A DNA stretch of 6,979 nt from an uncultured Flavobacteriales bacterium (GTDB taxonomy: Bacteria > Bacteroidota > Bacteroidia > Flavobacteriales > Vicingaceae): the NCBI GenBank assembly GCA_913052515.1, contig CAJXFJ010000085.1:1-6979 (forward strand), in the 5' to 3' direction. A program made the translations under genes and the position numbers. Positions 1 to 6,798 of the stretch are shown here, in pieces (position 1 is the stretch's first letter; each line of letters begins with the position of its first letter). The notes below the pieces were generated by a model. The model made no database searches and was not told the origin of the DNA. It saw nothing but the letters and a program-made list of their open reading frames with translations.

Positions 1-698
<698 letters not shown>

Positions 699-702
699 TT
701 AA

Positions 703-730
703 ATGGCCTTTTTTTATTTTCCTATTTTTG
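703..730 (+). promoter_or_regulatory. Probable promoter of ribF
   Basis: TATTTTTG at 723-730 fits the TAnnTTTG -7 box. Seventeen nt upstream (703-705) lies ATG, one mismatch from the -33 TTG. The spacing equals that of the atpD and riboswitch promoters in this window. Transcription would start near 735-737, about 50 nt before the GTG start of ribF. The -33 element is imperfect, so confidence is moderate. The -33 boxes of the two divergent promoters (atpD 692-697, ribF 700-705) stand back to back, two bases apart. Confidence 0.5.
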
Positions 731-786
731 AGGATTCTACATACGTATTAAAAAATCGGATTGAATTTCAAATTATATTTCTCGGA

Positions 787-1716
787 GTGAAGGTTTATCA
801 AGGGATTGAGCAGTTTAAGTTTGATGGAAAACTAGCCGTTACCACTGGCACATTTGATGGGGTGCATATTGGCCATCGTAAAATTTTGGACCGATTAAAT
901 GAAGTAGCTTCTAATTTAAATGGCGAAAGTGCCTTACTTACGTTTTATCCTCATCCTAGAATGGTGCTTCAAGAAGACAGCGATTTGAGATTGTTGACAA
1001 CCATTGAAGAAAAGATAGAGTTGCTTCAAGAAGCTGGTTTAAATCACTTAATCATACACCCTTTTACAAAAGCATTTTCCAGAACAAGTTCATTAGAATA
1101 TGTAAGAGATATCTTGGTGAATCAATTAGGAACCGATAAGTTAGTAATCGGATATGACCATCATTTTGGAAGAAATAGAGAAGGCTCATTTGAACATTTG
1201 AAAGAGTGCGGGCCTATTTATGGGTTTGAAGTGGAAGAAATTCCTCCTCAAGATATTGATGATGTGAATGTAAGTTCAACAAAAATTAGAGCGGCACTTG
1301 CTCAAGGAGATGTAAAAACAGCAAATGCTTACTTGGGAGCTAAATTTCAGTTAAACGGAGTAGTAGTTCAAGGTAATCAACTTGGTAGAAAGTTAGGCTT
1401 CCCGACAGCCAATTTAGATTTACAGAACGATTACAAGTTAATTCCTGCAGATGGGGTTTATGCGGTTCAGGTTAAATTGGGAAATAAACACTATAATGGT
1501 ATGCTCAATATTGGCTTAAGGCCAACTGTTGATGAGAATTCATCACGGAGAAGCATAGAGGTTAATATTTTTGATTTCGATAAAGCGATTTATCAAGAAA
1601 GCATTCAACTAAGGCTAGTAGAGCGAATTCGGGAAGAGAAGAAGTTTGAAGACATAGCTGCTTTAAAAGCCGAAATGCAAAATGATAAAGTAAAATGTCA
1701 AACTATATTAGCTTAG
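787..1716 (+). CDS. ribF: Bifunctional riboflavin kinase / FAD synthetase RibF
   Basis: RibF phosphorylates riboflavin to FMN and adenylates FMN to FAD in the cytoplasm. From the GTG at 787 the protein has 309 residues, normal for the family, and begins VKVYQGIEQF like other RibF N-termini. The N-terminal FMN adenylyltransferase domain (about 1-185) shows the nucleotidyltransferase motif GTFDGVHIGH (21-30), GYDHHFGRNREG (122-133) and SSTKIR (163-168). The C-terminal riboflavin kinase domain (about 186-305) shows GRKLGFPTAN (200-209), NIGLRPT (241-247) and SIEVNIFDFD (256-265) with the likely catalytic base E258. The frame stays open to an ATG at 703, but the 28 extra residues resemble no RibF and cover the predicted promoter, so I prefer the GTG. 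The gene overlaps the next one by 22 bp, suggesting cotranscription. Confidence 0.95.
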   Translation: MKVYQGIEQFKFDGKLAVTTGTFDGVHIGHRKILDRLNEVASNLNGESALLTFYPHPRMVLQEDSDLRLLTTIEEKIELLQEAGLNHLIIHPFTKAFSRTSSLEYVRDILVNQLGTDKLVIGYDHHFGRNREGSFEHLKECGPIYGFEVEEIPPQDIDDVNVSSTKIRAALAQGDVKTANAYLGAKFQLNGVVVQGNQLGRKLGFPTANLDLQNDYKLIPADGVYAVQVKLGNKHYNGMLNIGLRPTVDENSSRRSIEVNIFDFDKAIYQESIQLRLVERIREEKKFEDIAALKAEMQNDKVKCQTILA

Positions 1717-2282
1717 TATTTCTTTTTCTTACGTTTTTGACAAAAATCTTAGCTCAAGAAAAAGGAGATGTAGATTATGTGTTTACCAATCTTCAAGAAG
1801 CTAGTAAAGCTCCGCTTCAAGTTTATCATTTAGATTTAAGCAAACAAAAGCTAAAGGAATTTCCAATCGTTATTTTTTCGTTTTCTAATTTGAAAACACT
1901 GGATTTGTCCAAGAACAAAATTTCTTTTCTACCTGCAGAAATTGAGAACTTAGAACTATTGGTAGAACTTGATTTGTCGAATAATAAAATTGGAGTATTG
2001 CCTCCACAAATCGGAAAACTTGAATTTTTAGAAAAACTTTATTTAGAAAAGAATGAGTTGCGTGCCTTGCCAGCTGAAATAGGAGAGTTACAGAATCTTA
2101 TTAATTTGAACTTATGGAGCAATGAGCTAAAAAAAGTCCCTCGAGAAATTGAGAATCTAAGAAAATTAGAAGTTCTCAATCTTCGAGGGATGATTTTTGA
2201 CCAAATAGAAATTGACAAATTAGATCAGCTGTTGCCCGAAACTAAAATTTTCTATCCAGCAAATTGCAATTGTGGTCCTTAG
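1695..2282 (+). CDS. Small exported leucine-rich-repeat protein
   Basis: The product has 195 residues. Residues 1-20 form a hydrophobic signal peptide with a plausible cut after ILA, before QEKG; there is no lipobox, so it is probably periplasmic or secreted. Residues 43 to about 180 are leucine-rich repeats of exactly 23 residues, starting at 43, 66, 89, 112, 135 and 158, of the type LxxLxLxxNxLxxLPxxIxxL. The last repeat is degenerate. The tail is cysteine-containing (CNCGP). LRR arcs bind proteins or other ligands, but nothing shows the partner. The start at 1695 lies inside the end of ribF (22-bp overlap), which suggests translational coupling, and no other ATG is available before the repeats. 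The stop codon overlaps that of the convergent receptor gene. The function is unknown and a flavin role is not implied. Confidence 0.85.
   Translation: MSNYISLVFLFLTFLTKILAQEKGDVDYVFTNLQEASKAPLQVYHLDLSKQKLKEFPIVIFSFSNLKTLDLSKNKISFLPAEIENLELLVELDLSNNKIGVLPPQIGKLEFLEKLYLEKNELRALPAEIGELQNLINLNLWSNELKKVPREIENLRKLEVLNLRGMIFDQIEIDKLDQLLPETKIFYPANCNCGP
2129..2189 (-). terminator. Intrinsic terminator of the receptor gene, inside the LRR coding sequence
   Basis: Read on the minus strand from 2189, CCCTCGA (2189-2183) pairs with TCGAGGG (2144-2138), TTGAGAA (2179-2173) with TTCTCAA (2155-2149), and TCTAA (2170-2166) with TTAGA (2160-2156). This gives 19 pairs with two small internal interruptions and a 5-nt loop (2161-2165). 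Directly beyond the base lie two bases and then seven Ts (2135-2129). This is the layout of a Rho-independent terminator for transcripts coming from the receptor gene, whose stop is about 90 nt upstream. On the plus strand the hairpin has no adjacent T run, so the LRR gene should be read through. Confidence 0.65.
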
Positions 2283-4729
2283 AACTTTAAGTTTAAACTT
2301 AAAAGGTAATTTCTAAATGCTTGAGGGTAGTAGAAGTTTTCAGTAATGGTTTCTCCAACGATATAACTGTATGTATAGCCATTAGAAGAGTACTTTTCAC
2401 TGAATACATTGTTTACTAGTAAATTGATCGATGCGTTTTTGATGAGTTTGGTTGGTATTTGATAATTTATTCTGAAGTCACTCACCAAATAGGCTTCAAG
2501 CTTGCTGTTTGGGTTAGAAGTATTGTCTAAATATTGATCGCCAACATAACGCGCTATAAGAGCAAATTCAACTTGTTTTTTAAACAAATAACTCAATTCT
2601 GCACTTGCAATTAACTCAGGTGAAAGTGCAATATCTGTTTTTCCAAGTTTTTCTTCAATAATGTCGTACCCATTCGTGTAATCATAAACCGTATTGGTAA
2701 AATCAACGATTTTGTTTTCACTAAATGTGGCATTGGCAGCAAAAGTGAATTCTTTGTTCAATTTTACTGCAGCTTGTAGCTCAATTCCTGCTCTGTAGCT
2801 ATTGTCAACATTTTGTCTAATTGGGGAGCCTACATCATTTAATTGACCGGTGTTTACCAATTGGTTTTCATAATCCATGAAGTATAAGTTAGCTGCTAAC
2901 TTGTATCGGTTTGCTTTAAAGTCAATCCCTGCTTCAATATTTGTCATGGTTTCAGCTTTGTTGGCTTCGTTTTTAGGAGTATTCGGGTTTTGATCAATAA
3001 AGTCTGCTCGATTTGGTTCTCTATTGCTTATTCCGGCAAATAGATAAGCTTGTAATCTTTCATTGACTTTGTAATTAGCTCCAACTTTCGGATTTATGAA
3101 TAGAAAGTCTTCTTCTACTTCAAGCATTCTTTGGTCATTGTCAGTTCCTTCTACTTTGTAGTTAATGCTCCTAGCTTGAACATCTGCATAAAGATTCAAT
3201 TTTTCGTTCGCTTTAAAGTTTGTTTTCAAATAAACATTACCATCTAACTTTTCACCTGTATTAAAATAGTATTCTCTTGTTAAGAAACTATTAGAAGCAA
3301 ATTGAGACCAAATGATTCTTCCAAAATGATCGCCATCGTAATTGTTTAAGCCACCGCCTAAGGTAAAGTCAAGCTTTTTGTTGGCCTTATAATTAATCGA
3401 ATAGGTGAATCCATAGAAATCATTATCCAACCATCTTCTTCTTACCAAATTACTGCTGTTTATGGTATCAAATCCTGTTATTACAGGGTCTAAATTGTAA
3501 TCGCTTAAATCTTCATCAAATTTTAGCTCTTCATAGTAACCTTCACCTTTTGTGTAGTGTAAAGAAAGGTTTGCAATGACTTTCTTTGAAAACTCATGAG
3601 AAAAGTGCAATTGATAATGATCTTGATTATAGTTGTCTACTTGATTTTCATACAAATAATAATTGTACGTTCTTCCAGAATTAAGCAAGTTTGAAACTCT
3701 GAAATCATCTAATCCCTCATTGGAAGCATGTGTATTCATGTCTTCAATATTTCCATTAATGCGAGACTCAGGTGTTCCATACCAAGATTGGTAGGTTCTT
3801 TCTTTTCCACCAAAAGTGATTGCTTTGATAATGGTTTTTTCCCCATAATAGGCACCTGATAAATAATACGATTTTAGGTTAGAACTTGCGCGATCAATGT
3901 ATCCGTCAGAATTTAGTTGAGATAAACGACTTTCAAATTGGAATCGATTGTTGATTAGGCCAGAACCTACTTTGACTGTGTGCTTTCTCGTGTTAAATGA
4001 ACCTACTGAATTGTTGATTTCAGCGTATGCATCTTTCTCAATTCCTGTAGTTTCCATATTGATGGTAGCTCCAAATGCACCTGCACCATTCGTAGAAGTC
4101 CCGATACCTCTTTGTATTTGAATGCTTTCTAAAGAAGAAGCAAGGTCGGGCATGTTTACCCAAAATACACCATGTGATTCTGCATCATTTAACGGCACAC
4201 CATTAATGGTTACATTTATTCGGCTCCCATCGCTACCTCTAATTCGAATGCCTGTATAGCCAATTCCTGCCCCTGCATCTGAGGTAGTTACTACAGAAGG
4301 AGTTTGCTGAAGTAAGTAAGGAATGTCTTGTCCTAAGTTGTTTTTTTCGATTTCTTCCTTACTAACATTTGTTGCTGTAGCTGGAGCGTCTTCACCAACT
4401 CGAGTTGCATTTATGATTACTTCGTCCGTTTGATAAGACTTGGCATTCAACAAGATTTCATTTGTTGTTTTTAATTCTTGAGAAGAAATGGTATCGGTTT
4501 GATATCCAATGTAGGAAATAACAACTGAAACGGTTTCTTCAAGTCCATTAAAACTAAATTGACCATTTTCATTGGTTGAAGTAGCTCGATAGGAATTAAG
4601 AACTTTTAAAGTAGCTCCTATCAAAGGTTCTTTGCTTTCTGCGTCTAAAACAGTTCCGTTAATAGAGGTTTGTGCTTGTAGCACAATTAGCCCTAAAAAA
4701 ATAAGGCATGTTGTAAATAGAGTTTTCAT
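2279..4729 (-). CDS. TonB-dependent outer-membrane receptor, probably for thiamine
   Basis: This 816-residue receptor imports a scarce substrate across the outer membrane using TonB/ExbBD energy. Residues 1-19 are a signal peptide (cut probably at LQA before QTS). Residues 22-95 form a carboxypeptidase-regulatory-like beta-sandwich (INGTVLDAESKEPLIGATL), typical of Bacteroidota receptors. A TonB-box-like stretch TDEVIINATR lies at 101-110. The plug domain (about 111-228) contains IRIRGSDGSRINVTINGVPL (161-180) and the FGATINM end at 219-225. The rest is the beta-barrel, ending in aromatic F816 (LNLKF) as barrel proteins do. The substrate call rests on the TPP riboswitch directly upstream; this matches the TPP-regulated OMR1-type receptors reported in Bacteroidetes. 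No SusD-like partner is present. Translation probably depends on the leader hairpin at 4732-4769. Confidence 0.93.
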   Translation of the reverse strand: MKTLFTTCLIFLGLIVLQAQTSINGTVLDAESKEPLIGATLKVLNSYRATSTNENGQFSFNGLEETVSVVISYIGYQTDTISSQELKTTNEILLNAKSYQTDEVIINATRVGEDAPATATNVSKEEIEKNNLGQDIPYLLQQTPSVVTTSDAGAGIGYTGIRIRGSDGSRINVTINGVPLNDAESHGVFWVNMPDLASSLESIQIQRGIGTSTNGAGAFGATINMETTGIEKDAYAEINNSVGSFNTRKHTVKVGSGLINNRFQFESRLSQLNSDGYIDRASSNLKSYYLSGAYYGEKTIIKAITFGGKERTYQSWYGTPESRINGNIEDMNTHASNEGLDDFRVSNLLNSGRTYNYYLYENQVDNYNQDHYQLHFSHEFSKKVIANLSLHYTKGEGYYEELKFDEDLSDYNLDPVITGFDTINSSNLVRRRWLDNDFYGFTYSINYKANKKLDFTLGGGLNNYDGDHFGRIIWSQFASNSFLTREYYFNTGEKLDGNVYLKTNFKANEKLNLYADVQARSINYKVEGTDNDQRMLEVEEDFLFINPKVGANYKVNERLQAYLFAGISNREPNRADFIDQNPNTPKNEANKAETMTNIEAGIDFKANRYKLAANLYFMDYENQLVNTGQLNDVGSPIRQNVDNSYRAGIELQAAVKLNKEFTFAANATFSENKIVDFTNTVYDYTNGYDIIEEKLGKTDIALSPELIASAELSYLFKKQVEFALIARYVGDQYLDNTSNPNSKLEAYLVSDFRINYQIPTKLIKNASINLLVNNVFSEKYSSNGYTYSYIVGETITENFYYPQAFRNYLLSLNLKF

Positions 4730-4731
4730 TA

Positions 4732-4769
4732 CAAGTTTTTCAAATTGAATTAATATATCGAAAAACTTG
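4732..4769 (-). promoter_or_regulatory. Perfect 10-bp inverted repeat abutting the receptor start codon
   Basis: On the minus strand CAAGTTTTTC (4769-4760) and GAAAAACTTG (4741-4732) are perfect reverse complements separated by 18 nt. The downstream arm ends two bases before the receptor ATG (4729). In RNA this would bury the A-rich segment just upstream of the start, which Bacteroidota ribosomes favour unstructured. No T run follows, so it is more likely a translation-blocking hairpin than a terminator. It is probably part of the riboswitch expression platform. Confidence 0.55.
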
Positions 4770-4783
4770 GGGTTATTTTTCTT

Positions 4784-4826
4784 AAAAAAATTACCTTTTA
4801 GAATAGCCTAGCTAGCATTGGCTATT
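4784..4826 (-). terminator. Terminator-like hairpin after the TPP aptamer (uncertain)
   Basis: Directly after the aptamer, AATAGCC (4826-4820) can pair with GGCTATT (4808-4802) around an 11-nt loop. A run of seven Ts follows at 4790-4784, but only after about 11 nt, too far for a standard intrinsic terminator. It may be a spacer helix stacked on P1 or a weak attenuator. It does not share bases with aptamer P1, so it is not an obvious ligand-controlled alternative. Confidence 0.3.
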
Positions 4827-4900
4827 TCTTTCCCTTCGACCGCATTACCGGCATCAGGTTCAACGGGTATAATCTCAGCCTTTACGGCACCCCAAAAGAG
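4827..4900 (-). promoter_or_regulatory. TPP (thiamine pyrophosphate) riboswitch
   Basis: The minus strand carries the conserved THI-box core in order: GGGGTGCC (4893-4886), GGCTGAGA (4880-4873), ATACCC followed by GAACCTGAT (ending at 4853), a GTAATGC element, and GAAGGGA (4837-4831). CTGAGA binds the pyrimidine of TPP. The closing stem P1 is formed by TCTTT (4899-4895) and AAAGA (4831-4827). The aptamer sits between the kinase stop codon and the receptor gene, so it controls the receptor downstream. By family knowledge, TPP binding should lower expression. The sequence match is extensive and the call is firm; the exact ends are approximate. Confidence 0.95.
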
Positions 4901-4906
4901 ACAATA

Positions 4907-4937
4907 CAAAATTATTAGATAAAAATGGATTCTAAAA
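4907..4937 (-). promoter_or_regulatory. Promoter of the TPP-riboswitch/receptor transcript
   Basis: TAATTTTG (4914-4907) fits the -7 consensus TAnnTTTG. After a 17-nt spacer, the same length as for atpD, the -33 position holds TTTTAG (4937-4932), one mismatch from TTTTTG. The predicted start near 4900 falls exactly where aptamer P1 begins. The -7 box abuts the TAA of the kinase gene and the -33 box lies inside its last codons. This gives the receptor its own start independent of the upstream operon. Confidence 0.6.
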
Positions 4938-5436
4938 TAGAAAGTGCAGAATTTAATCGTTTTTCATCTCGTCCTTCTACAATCCTAAATGGAGTTTCAT
5001 TGACTTTCAATTCATGTAGGTACATTTCAAAGAGATCATTCCTTTCTTCTAAACTCGGATTTTCTCGAAGTGGGTCATTTTCATAAATTAAATCAGGCCT
5101 TAAAAGAAGATGTAAGTCGTAGCTTCTTTCTTGATGGAGTTTAGTGATTTCAGGGTCCAAATGTTGGTATTTATACAAACTCCAGATTTTAATAACTACC
5201 AAATTAGTATCAAAAAAAACCCAATCGTTAGCTTTCTTTATGGCTTCATCTTCATTCTTAATTTGACCTTTTGCAATTTCAAGTAAATCAGCCCTAGAAT
5301 ACCCTAAACCAACTTCTTCTAAATACACTCTTGAGTATTCTTCTGCGTAGCTGGTATTATAATATTGAGCAAGTTCTTTTGTTAAAACTGATTTTCCACT
5401 TGCCTCAGGACCAACGATTGCAATTTTCTTAAGCAT
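4915..5436 (-). CDS. Stand-alone NadR-type P-loop kinase (nucleoside or vitamin kinase)
   Basis: This 173-residue ATP-binding protein resembles the ribosylnicotinamide-kinase domain of NadR but lacks both the adenylyltransferase domain and the helix-turn-helix. The Walker A motif GPEASGKS spans 9-16 with K15. AEEYSRVYLEE (31-41) corresponds to the conserved acidic EYxR segment of NadR kinases. FFDTN (74-78) supplies an Asp at the Walker B position. YDLHLLLRPD (106-115) and DPLRENP (121-127) match the lid region. The ATG at 5436-5434 overlaps the end of the transporter gene by 8 bp, implying coupled translation and a transport-then-phosphorylate partnership. In NadR the substrate is nicotinamide riboside. 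Here the adjacent TPP riboswitch and receptor make thiamine a real alternative, which sequence alone cannot settle. Confidence 0.85.
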   Translation of the reverse strand: MLKKIAIVGPEASGKSVLTKELAQYYNTSYAEEYSRVYLEEVGLGYSRADLLEIAKGQIKNEDEAIKKANDWVFFDTNLVVIKIWSLYKYQHLDPEITKLHQERSYDLHLLLRPDLIYENDPLRENPSLEERNDLFEMYLHELKVNETPFRIVEGRDEKRLNSALSILESIFI

Positions 5437-6022
5437 GGCTTAATTCTTTTTTCCAAGTAAAATATCCTTTAATGGCTATAATGGTGTAAATTAGAAAAAG
5501 AATGGCTGTAAGAAATAAACCTTTTTGGAAATACATAAATAGGGCTATGAAATCTACAACAATCCAAATGAGCCAATTCTCAATGATTTTTTTAACCACT
5601 AACCAAGTAGCTATTAAAGAAAATATAGTGGTTATAGCGTCCCAATAAGGTAAGTTGGCATCGCTGAGGTTTTGCGCAATAAAGCCTAAACTGAAACTTA
5701 CCGTAAGGCCTATAAAAATAATAGTGAGGAATTCTTTGTTATCAAACTTGATAATTTGCTGTGAAGCTGAGTTTTTGCCCCATGCAAACCAGCCATAAAA
5801 GCTCATGGCTACATAGTATGCATTGATAAAGCTATCAAAATAGTATTTTAAGTCAGTTGCAATGTAAATGTAAATGGAAGAGCTAACTAGTCCAAACAAA
5901 AAACAAATGCGATTGCCTTTTGCCGCAAAATACACATAAATTAAAGCTGTTGAAACTCCAATTATTTCTAACCAAGAATAGTGTTGGCCTTCATTTAAAA
6001 TTGAAGAAAGAAAATCATTCAT
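5429..6022 (-). CDS. pnuC: PnuC-family vitamin transporter (PnuT-like, thiamine or nicotinamide riboside)
   Basis: This 197-residue inner-membrane protein has about seven hydrophobic segments (near 17-34, 38-56, 62-81, 98-116, 125-144, 149-165 and 167-188). Family hallmarks include AAKGNRICFLFGLVSSSIY (33-51), SFYGWFAW (74-81) and the C-terminal ENWLIWIVVDF (148-158) followed by YFQKGLFLTA (164-173). PnuC proteins are facilitators without an energy source; uptake is pulled by intracellular phosphorylation, which fits the overlapping kinase gene. The start lies 5 bp after the GGGP synthase stop, and both this ATG and the kinase ATG follow AAGCC. PnuT members take thiamine and PnuC members nicotinamide riboside. 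The TPP-regulated receptor next door favours PnuT, though the riboswitch lies downstream of this gene and does not control it directly. Confidence 0.9.
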   Translation of the reverse strand: MNDFLSSILNEGQHYSWLEIIGVSTALIYVYFAAKGNRICFLFGLVSSSIYIYIATDLKYYFDSFINAYYVAMSFYGWFAWGKNSASQQIIKFDNKEFLTIIFIGLTVSFSLGFIAQNLSDANLPYWDAITTIFSLIATWLVVKKIIENWLIWIVVDFIALFMYFQKGLFLTAILFLIYTIIAIKGYFTWKKELSHA

Positions 6023-6027
6023 GGCTT

Positions 6028-6777
6028 TTACACGCTCATTGATTCTCGAGCGGCTATCAAGGCTTCTGCAAAATCAGGGTCTTTTTCAAAAGCATTGCCA
6101 ATTACAACCATGTCGGCACCAGCTTGATAGGCTGTATTTAGTTTTTCTACCGAGTTAATACCTCCACCTATAATAATAGGTTTGCTAGTGTAGCTACTTA
6201 CTTTTTCAATCATTTCCGCAGGTATTGGGTTTTTGGCCCCGCTTCCACCATCTAAATAAATTAAGTTCATGCCTAAATATTCTCCAGCAAGTGCAGTACT
6301 AGCCGCAATTTCTGCTTTATTTGCAGGAATTGGGTTTGAATTACTCATATAAGAAGCCGTTGTTGCAGCTCCTGAGTCAATTAGCAAATAAGCTGTAGAG
6401 ATTGGCTCTAATTGAGTTTTTCTAATATAGGGTGCAGCAATTACTTGTTTGCCAATCAACATCTCTGGATTTCTGCTTGAAAGCAATGAGAGAAATAAAA
6501 TACCATCGGCTTCCTTAGAAATTTGATTTGAACTTCCTGGAAAAATAACAATTGGGATTCTAGTGAGTGACTTTAGTGTTGAAACCGTTTTATCTAAATC
6601 TCCATCAGTTAATAAACTACCTCCAACTAAAAATAAATCAGCATGAAGCTTTTCGGCATAGCTAGAAATCTTCTCAAGATATTTAGCATTTGCTTTATCT
6701 GGATCAATTAATATCGCAAGCTGCTTTTTTCCTTGCAGCTTCTTTGATACAATGCTATTTAGAATGGTTGTTTCCAA
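6028..6777 (-). CDS. Geranylgeranylglyceryl phosphate synthase family protein (GGGPS/PcrB-like)
   Basis: This 249-residue TIM-barrel prenyltransferase joins a polyprenyl diphosphate to sn-glycerol 1-phosphate, the first committed step of archaeal-type ether lipids. Visible motifs are ILIDPDK (22-28), LVGGS (50-54), IFPGS (78-82), APYIRKT (115-121), YLDGGSGA (174-181), GGGIN (204-208) and ADMVVIGNAF (221-230), covering the glycerol-phosphate and phosphate-binding loops. Length and motifs fit the bacterial members found in Bacteroidota. The start is a TTG at 6777-6775: an in-frame TAA lies a few codons upstream, and the next ATG is more than 140 residues in. It is probably cotranscribed with the gene 21 bp upstream and with the transporter 5 bp downstream. 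Prenyl chain length cannot be read reliably from the sequence. Confidence 0.92.
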   Translation of the reverse strand: METTILNSIVSKKLQGKKQLAILIDPDKANAKYLEKISSYAEKLHADLFLVGGSLLTDGDLDKTVSTLKSLTRIPIVIFPGSSNQISKEADGILFLSLLSSRNPEMLIGKQVIAAPYIRKTQLEPISTAYLLIDSGAATTASYMSNSNPIPANKAEIAASTALAGEYLGMNLIYLDGGSGAKNPIPAEMIEKVSSYTSKPIIIGGGINSVEKLNTAYQAGADMVVIGNAFEKDPDFAEALIAARESMSV

Positions 6778-6798
6778 GTCAATAGATTAAGTGCAATA

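Noticed and set aside
703..786. N-terminal extension of ribF from ATG 703
   Set aside because: Not RibF-like in sequence and overlaps a promoter-like element; GTG 787 gives a standard length protein.
2138..2200. The embedded hairpin acting as a plus-strand terminator
   Set aside because: The T run on the plus strand is not adjacent to the stem, and termination there would truncate the LRR mRNA.
2286..2303. Perfect 18-bp palindrome TTTAAGTTTAAACTTAAA as a terminator
   Set aside because: Very AT-rich, has no loop and no T run on either strand, and encodes the receptor C-terminus (SLNLKF).
4771..4795. AT-rich hairpin GGTAATTTTT/AAAAATAACC in the receptor leader as a terminator
   Set aside because: One mismatch, mostly A-T pairs, and the following T run is interrupted by CCAAG; likely incidental to the A/T tracts.
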